In this document: positions 58,611 through 64,000 of the stretch, in pieces
How positions within the stretch are numbered: position 1 is the stretch's first letter
How the letters are laid out: every line of letters starts with the position of its first letter
From: Vulcanisaeta sp. JCM 14467
Lineage (GTDB): Archaea; Thermoproteota; Thermoprotei; Thermoproteales; Thermocladiaceae
Length of the DNA: 64,000 nucleotides
Direction: 5' to 3'
NCBI RefSeq assembly: GCF_001316245.1
Contig: NZ_BBDM01000002.1
Location: 62,001-126,000, forward strand
Notes under the pieces: model-generated
Database searches by the model: none
Told to the model about the DNA's origin: nothing
Seen by the model: only the letters and a program-made list of their open reading frames with translations
Program-made: the position numbers and the translations under genes

Positions 58611-60746
58611 GGTTGCTTTAGCTTTTTACTACCCCTGAATCCCCAATATGCGAGTAGTGACATTAGGTAGAGTATGAATAGTGCTATGGCGAGTATTGTC
58701 GTCCATGGGTAGCTGCTGCCATTATCGTGAGTATTACTGCAATGAGCCAGGTCGTTGTGTACCACCTTGGCTTGAGCACTATTGCTATTACGGCCAGTAT
58801 CACGGAGAATATTGAGATCGATAATGCCTGCATCCCAACCGCAAACAATAGGAAACCAACCGAAAATGCTATGGAAACCACCGTAAGAAGATCTTGAGCT
58901 AAATCATGACTTGCCGCTCTTTGTTGTGGTGGTGCTTGTTTCTTCATTATTTTTCTTAAATAATTGGCGACGTTCTTATGTCCATTCTCTTCAGCGTAAT
59001 CCAGGGGGGTCTTGCCAATATTGTCCTTTACATTAATATCGGCTTTATTCTCGATTAAGTACTTAACAATGTCAAGGTAACCATTCTTGGCTGCGAAGTG
59101 AAGTGGGGTCTTACCGGTATTATCTCTCGCATTTATATCTGCTCCATTCTCGATTAAGTATTTCACGATATCAAGGCGGTTTCCTAAAACAGCGTAATGA
59201 AGCGGCGTCATGCCATAAGTGGGGTCTTTTACATTAACGTTGGCGCCCGCCTTAATTAAATCAATAACTTTGCTTAAATCACCATTTTTAACTGCGTCGA
59301 GCAATTGTTGGTCGAGACTTATCGTTGGAGGTGGTTGTGATGGTTGAGGTGATGGAGGTGCTCGTGGAGTGCGTCTTGGTGGAGGTGATGGGGTTATTGA
59401 TGGGGCTAGTTTGGGGAAGATTTTTATGAGGATTCTCCTTCTTAGCTCGGGGATCCCGTGTAGGTAACCCTTTTCAATGGCTTCTCGATCGATCCCTAGT
59501 CTTTCAAGCGTATCGATTATTATGTCGACTATTAAGTCCTCAACCTCATCTAGAGAGCATCCCTGGGCCTCGGCATCCTTAAGCATGTAATAAATGACTG
59601 AGTCTATATGGGCGACAATGCTTGTTTGAGTAAATCCTAGCCTGTTCTCCCTATACTTTATCTCGAAATCTCTGAGCTCTAGTATTCCGTTGGGGAATGT
59701 ACATGGTATTTTTGGCGGGGGTGCCTTTTGCCTAGTTTGGTGGTAGTACTTTTCGAGGGCCTTTGCGAAATCCATTACACTGGGTCTTGGTAATCCTTCA
59801 CAATTGAAGGCTTGGTCGAAGAGGTTAACAAGGTCCTGGGGTAATTCGTTTAAGTTTGGTGCGTACTTAGATCGAGGTCTTATAACAATGTTCCTCTTTG
59901 GACCAAAGTATGGCGATATACATTCTCTAATATTATCTTCAATTGTATTGCTCTCTCTAGTTGGTACTGTACCTGCAAATGGGTGGAAACCGTTCATCAA
60001 CAATTTGAAGATTAATACGGCGAGAGAGAACATGTCCGTATTTACATTCCTCTTATCGGCACCAACTATTCCCTTCAAGACCTCTGGTGCTGTGTACTCA
60101 CCGACGCCGACCTCGCTTGGGTAAATACGCCCAGTGTCTGGGTCCCTTATGAAGAAGGAGTCGGTGTCGATTAATGTTACGAAGCCATCGCTATTAACAA
60201 GCACATTCCTATCATTTAGGTCACCCACGAAGTGGCCGACAACGTGTAGATAACCTACGGCCTTAACCAGGTTAAGGCAACGCCAACCTTAAATAAGGAA
60301 ATATTCCTCTTAATTTCATTTAATCTATCAGGGGGTACGCCAAAATCCCTAAATTTATTAATCCATTCATAATCATAGGGTATCAATATACTTGATAACT
60401 CGACAGCACCTCTTATGTAAGGCATTACGAAGCCCATAAAGTTGCTATTTTCATCACGGACTATCCCGAGCGGCCATGCGAAGGTTATGTGGCCTGGCGT
60501 TGGTTCCTGTGGCTTGGCCTTGATCATTGCCTTGATCTTCTCCTCCCTAATCGAGAGCTCTCTTGGGTCGTTTGTGCGGTAGAGCTTGATTAATGCGTTG
60601 GGTAATTCACGCACTGAGTATATGACTGCCTCGCCACCACTACCAACCTCACCATCAATGGTGACTACATTAGGTAGCTTGTTGGTGCCCAGGTACTCAA
60701 CTGCATACGGCGCCCACTCAACCCTGAACTTACTACTCCTACTCAT
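58607..60746 (-). CDS. Ser/Thr kinase with ankyrin repeats and membrane tail (TerY-P-type operon)
   Basis: From ATG 60746 (overlapping the phosphatase stop by eight bases), the kinase has a glycine loop GEVGSGGEAVIY and a Lys in ALIKLYR. A one-base shift near 60265 leads to GHFVGDLNDRNVL (catalytic DxxxxN), LIDTDSFF (DFG position) and the APE-like APEVL. A Pro-rich linker follows, then three ankyrin repeats (TPLHYAVLGNRLDIVKYLIE; TPLHFAAKNGYLDIVKYLIE) and membrane helices. A further shift near 58720 extends it through ILAIALFILYLMSLLAYW to 58607. About 714 residues. It faces inward with a membrane anchor. Confidence 0.8.
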
Positions 60747-61532
60747 AGGCGCCAACCACCATTGTCAAGTCATCATCGTAGGCCGATGGATACCTCTCCT
60801 GCATGCTCCTGAGTAGGTTTAGCAACTCATCAACAGCCTTACCAACATCACTGCTACTCCTTAAGTAATCAATTACTGGCCTGTAGAATTTCTCGTATGG
60901 CTTCCCATCGATTATCGTTGGCCAAAGACCATCAGTCGCAACGGCGAATGCATCGCACCTACCACTCCTAACCTCAATCGCCCTATCCTAATCGCCTTCA
61001 TGACCTCCGGGCTCGTTATGAATTGGGTCTCGTTGAAGTACTCGCCCTTGACGGGCTCATTGAGGAGCTTGAGGCCACTACCGTCATCAATGATTACATA
61101 GCCATCACCGACACCAACGGAGAAGCACTCATGACTCCTCACGTATAGCGTCATGAATGTTGTGGCTAAGTCCTCAATATCTGCGTTGAGCTCCTTGGCC
61201 CTACGCTCAATGCCTTCCAGGGCAATCCTGAGGACAGCCCTCAACACCTCACCAGGCTCTTTACTCGCTAAGTCATTATTCCTCACGAAATTGATCGCCG
61301 AATCAACGGCGTATCTAGCGCCATCCCTCCCATACCTTGCTGAACCAGCTCCGTCAGCCACGAATACGAATGCCGAACCATCACCCACGAACCACCCCTT
61401 AACCCACTCATTACCCTCCTGATGGTTAGAAACCTGGGGATTGCCGATATATGCATTGAAGAAGTCCTGGAGAGGCTCACCCCTCCTCCTATGGGTAATG
61501 CCGATCAATGATACACCAATTATTTTAAGCAT
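60739..61532 (-). CDS. PP2C-type protein phosphatase (one frameshift)
   Basis: The first frame (60912-61532) has PP2C metal motifs FVFVADGAGSARYG and GVGDGYVIIDD. A one-base shift near 60985 continues EVRSGRCDAFAVATDGLWPT and ends DDDLTMVVGAYE, the usual metal-binding end. About 264 residues. It lies between the VWA and kinase genes, with only 24 bases before it and an eight-base overlap after it. It would reverse the kinase's phosphorylation. Confidence 0.8.
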
Positions 61533-61556
61533 GGCAAGCCCCTTAAGTCTTCATGC

Positions 61557-62515
61557 CTACACAACCTTAATCTGTGCCCAACCACTTATGTCAGGCAGCT
61601 TCTGCGTCTCTCCTGGTCTGCTTGTTGATGTTAGCTTAATGCTCGTTGAGAGCCACTGGAACATTGCACTCCACCTCTGCTCAGTGTCCTCAAGCCAGAC
61701 TGGTGGCCTGGTTGGGTCAACCCTACTCATTATGCAGTCCCTAAGGACCATGAAGCCAAGCACTAAATCGAGCTCCCCAGGCTTGCCAACAATAACGGGC
61801 CATAGGATGAACTTCTTATTATCAATGCCTGTCTTAAGCCTCGACACAACCGTATTATACAAGTCATTACTACAATATTTAGCTACATCGGCCATGGGCC
61901 TCTGGCGCAGCCTATTTATCACCTCATCGCTTAGGTAAACGGGCACTGTTCCTGCGTCCTTGTAGGTATATGCCGTAGGATTGCTCATATTTTGGTAGAG
62001 CGGTTGTTCCTGGATCATTTTCTTGACCTCATCATCAACTACTATGATGTGATTGCCAGGTAGGATTAGTAATTGGTCGGTGGGTGTGAATATGTCTGTT
62101 GGGTATCCATCGGTTATTAGCCAGATCCAGGGCCTGTAGTAATTAATGCCCTGCTCCTTATACTGCTGCTTCCTCCTCTCAACAGCCTCAACAGCCTTGA
62201 GCAGTGCGTGACCCATTGGCGTGAGACCTCCAGGGATTAATAATCCACTTACGTAATCAACATCAAGCTTCTCAACAGGTACGAAGTCCTGGACCAGCCT
62301 AACGCCGTTTTCATCATTACTACCACCAAAGGCCATTATGCAACCTCAACCCTCCTCCTGGCGATATCATCCTTAAGAATCTCCTCCTTAAGCAAACGAA
62401 GCCCAGAGACTAATCTAGAAATCCTTGGTGTCATTGAGCCTGAGACATCAACGAGGAGTAACAATGGTTGCTTAGGCTCCTGAGGATACGGAATCTCGGC
62501 GGGTATTGAGCTCAT
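61557..62515 (-). CDS. VWA-domain protein, TerY-like (one frameshift)
   Basis: ATG 62515 gives [20 protein letters not shown], with the MIDAS DxSxS motif. A one-base shift near 62343 joins it to the frame below with IMAFGG, a [11 protein letters not shown] loop (MIDAS Thr) and [11 protein letters not shown]. The arrangement of MIDAS Asp, Thr and late Asp matches TerY-type VWA proteins. The promoter reads CTTAAATAAT, about 27 bases upstream. Together with PP2C and kinase genes downstream it makes the triad. Confidence 0.8.
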
Positions 62516-62646
62516 AACCGTTAAGCAACTCCGAAGTGGATTATTTAAGTATTTTTAGATCTTCAGTAGTTTATTTTTATTAATTCCTCATTATCTTCCT
62601 CCTGTTGATGTTAATATTTTAGTGTGGCTTTTGTTTTTAGTGCTTA

Positions 62647-62895
62647 ATGGGTGGTTGTTGTTCTGGTGGTTCTATTTCTCCTGGCGAGGCTGCTAGGATT
62701 GCTTATAACCACGTTTATGACATGTATCGTTGGGAGTACCTTAACATGTATGGTGTGAATTTGAGGGTTGTTAGGACGTATAGGTATGGCTGTGCATATA
62801 ACGTGATAATCAACGTAATACTAACACCAATATCAATAGCCTTCGGCAGGAGGGGAACAATAAGGAAGACCCATAAGGTACAGGTAGACCCATGA
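62647..62895 (+). CDS. Uncharacterised small protein
   Basis: The 82-residue product starts MGGCCSGGSISPGEAARI and has a Tyr-rich middle (YNHVYDMYRWEYLNMYGVNL) and a hydrophobic segment (NVIINVILTPISIAFG). It is divergent from the VWA gene. The CC and GGS start may be a metal or acylation site. No family is recognised. Confidence 0.45.
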   Translation: MGGCCSGGSISPGEAARIAYNHVYDMYRWEYLNMYGVNLRVVRTYRYGCAYNVIINVILTPISIAFGRRGTIRKTHKVQVDP

Positions 62896-63031
62896 CGATA
62901 AACGTCATAAGTATGACGTGAATATAATGTAAATGAAAGTTAATCCTGATGTATGCACTGCGCTTACTATGTTAGTAAGTAAGTTTTAGAATGTTGATGC
63001 ATAAAGTCTTATATGTATGTGACGTATCTCA

Positions 63032-63083
63032 GCGTGATTAAGCTAGGAGTGCCAGAGGTGGGCTTTTGCCTAGCTCTAAACGC
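63032..63083 (+). ncRNA. Candidate structured small RNA
   Basis: Three nested stems are seen: GCGT/ACGC (63032-63035 and 63080-63083), AGCTAGG/CCTAGCT (63041-63047 and 63069-63075), and GCC/GGC (63051-63053 and 63061-63063). A TATA-like CTTATATG lies at 63008-63016, about 24 bases upstream. The rest of the gap 62896-63229 is AT-rich and empty. Confidence 0.35.
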
Positions 63084-63229
63084 ATTTATTAATGCTTAAT
63101 TAGTTAATAAAAAGATAGTGTAATGAGATTCGGGATTATATTTTTAAGTTCTAAGGTTGCTGTAATTTATACTAGCATAGTATTAAACAGTATATTTATT
63201 AGGCTCCGCATATATTTGTTAAAATATAA

Positions 63230-64000
63230 ATGAGTGTTATACGACGAAAAATAGAATGGAGCAATGCAATGGCAATATTATTAATTATTTGCCAAACTAT
63301 TGTCACATCTGCTATTGCGGAGGAATTTCAATTATTAATAACTAGGATACCAGTTACGGTATCCATATACAGTATCTGTTTTCTCGTTATTCTCGGTATA
63401 ATAATTATGCTTCTCATTCCTAGGCTGCTGGCTAGGCCTGTCTCTAATAAAAACCTTGTATTTTTAACGATAATATTTTCATCAATTCTTGCTGGTATAT
63501 CTATGGCGTTTTTAGTGGCTTATTACGTATTATTATTTCCTTCTTTATTATTTGAATTATCAATTGCTATCGAAGTTTCTGCAATGTTTAGTATTCCAAC
63601 TATTCCTCAGGTCTTTTTTTGCCGTGGTCTTTCCTGGGAGAGAAATTGAGGTAGTTGGTGGTAACCTCACCATAACTGCTATTGGTATTTTAGCAATGTC
63701 TATGGGAATTACGTTTTTAACAATACCAGCATTGCCACACAGTACTGTTAATTTCTCAGTAATTGCTGGACCAATATTCGGCTCAGGTTTAACATTAATT
63801 GCGACGGGGCTTCAGGAGTATTTTAGGAGTCTCGTCACTACGCCTATACTGAGGATCGAGGTCCTTAGTGAGCCTGCAATTAGGAAGCCAATACTGACTA
63901 CCTTCCCGGACTTCTGCGGTACTCAGCGTCCTCCTAACAATAATATCGTTGGTTATCTTAGGCTTGCGGTTAGGAATGTTGGTCGTGGTGCGGCTAAGGA
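63230..64000 (+). CDS. Membrane protein, partial at right edge (one frameshift)
   Basis: The first frame has four membrane helices (ILLIICQTIVTSAIAEEF; VSIYSICFLVILGIIIMLLI). One extra T in the run near 63612 breaks it. After it the chain continues VVFPGREIEVVGGNLTITAI, has a second pair of helices, and reaches the edge with RLAVRNVGRGAAK, like an immunoglobulin-like exodomain start. Function unknown. Confidence 0.55.

Noticed and set aside
1-64000. CRISPR array
   Set aside because: No regularly spaced 20-40 base repeats were seen. The repeats at 17945-18206 and 19354-19388 are short and irregular or only two copies.

Overview
The window looks like a hyperthermophilic crenarchaeon of the Thermoproteales, most like Vulcanisaeta or Caldivirga. 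Signs are short BRE/TATA promoters about 22-27 bases before start codons (leaderless mRNAs), GTG and TTG starts, a PaREP1-family gene, an archaeal wyosine enzyme (TYW1/Taw1), TrmO, TldD/TldE, and two tRNA genes with encoded CCA, one carrying a non-canonical intron. This rests on protein features and gene content; no database was searched.

From position 1 to about 21.7 kb lies an accessory block that reads as an integrated conjugation-like or DNA-import element. Almost all genes to 18 kb are on the minus strand: a HerA-like ATPase, a roughly 1,297-residue membrane/coiled-coil protein, two polytopic membrane proteins, a membrane-anchored VirB4/HerA (CedB-like) ATPase, a ParA ATPase, a small three-helix membrane protein that could be a pilin, a RadA-like recombinase and a possible TFB-like factor. 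A divergent module at 18.2-20.3 kb carries a ribbon-helix-helix regulator, a SWIM zinc-finger protein, AbrB-type regulators around a repeated operator, and a DUF1874 protein related to viral AcrIII-1 ring nucleases. The block ends beside a truncated MFS gene. No integrase lies in the window.

From 22 to 37 kb come disrupted transporters, an archaeal ATPase, an FkbM methyltransferase, an MBL-fold hydrolase, a serine beta-lactamase-like hydrolase, a cupin, an aminotransferase, two tRNAs and a membrane-anchored phospholipase-D protein. From 37.5 to 51.4 kb is more ordinary chromosome: a complete peptide/oligosaccharide ABC transporter, TldD/TldE converging tail to tail, a HEPN/nucleotidyltransferase pair, a methyltransferase, TrmO, Taw1 and a glutamine amidotransferase. 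From 51.4 to 64 kb genes are more accessory: a ParA-like ATPase paired with a PD-(D/E)XK-like nuclease, a heptad-repeat coiled-coil nuclease, a pilin-like protein, a sugar isomerase-like gene, and an operon of VWA protein, PP2C phosphatase and ankyrin-repeat Ser/Thr kinase resembling the bacterial TerY-P triad.

Many genes are interrupted by a single-base shift, after which the protein continues convincingly in another frame. One tRNA also lacks two single bases in C/G runs. I read most of these as residual assembly indels rather than biology, and I give merged coordinates where the protein can be followed through.
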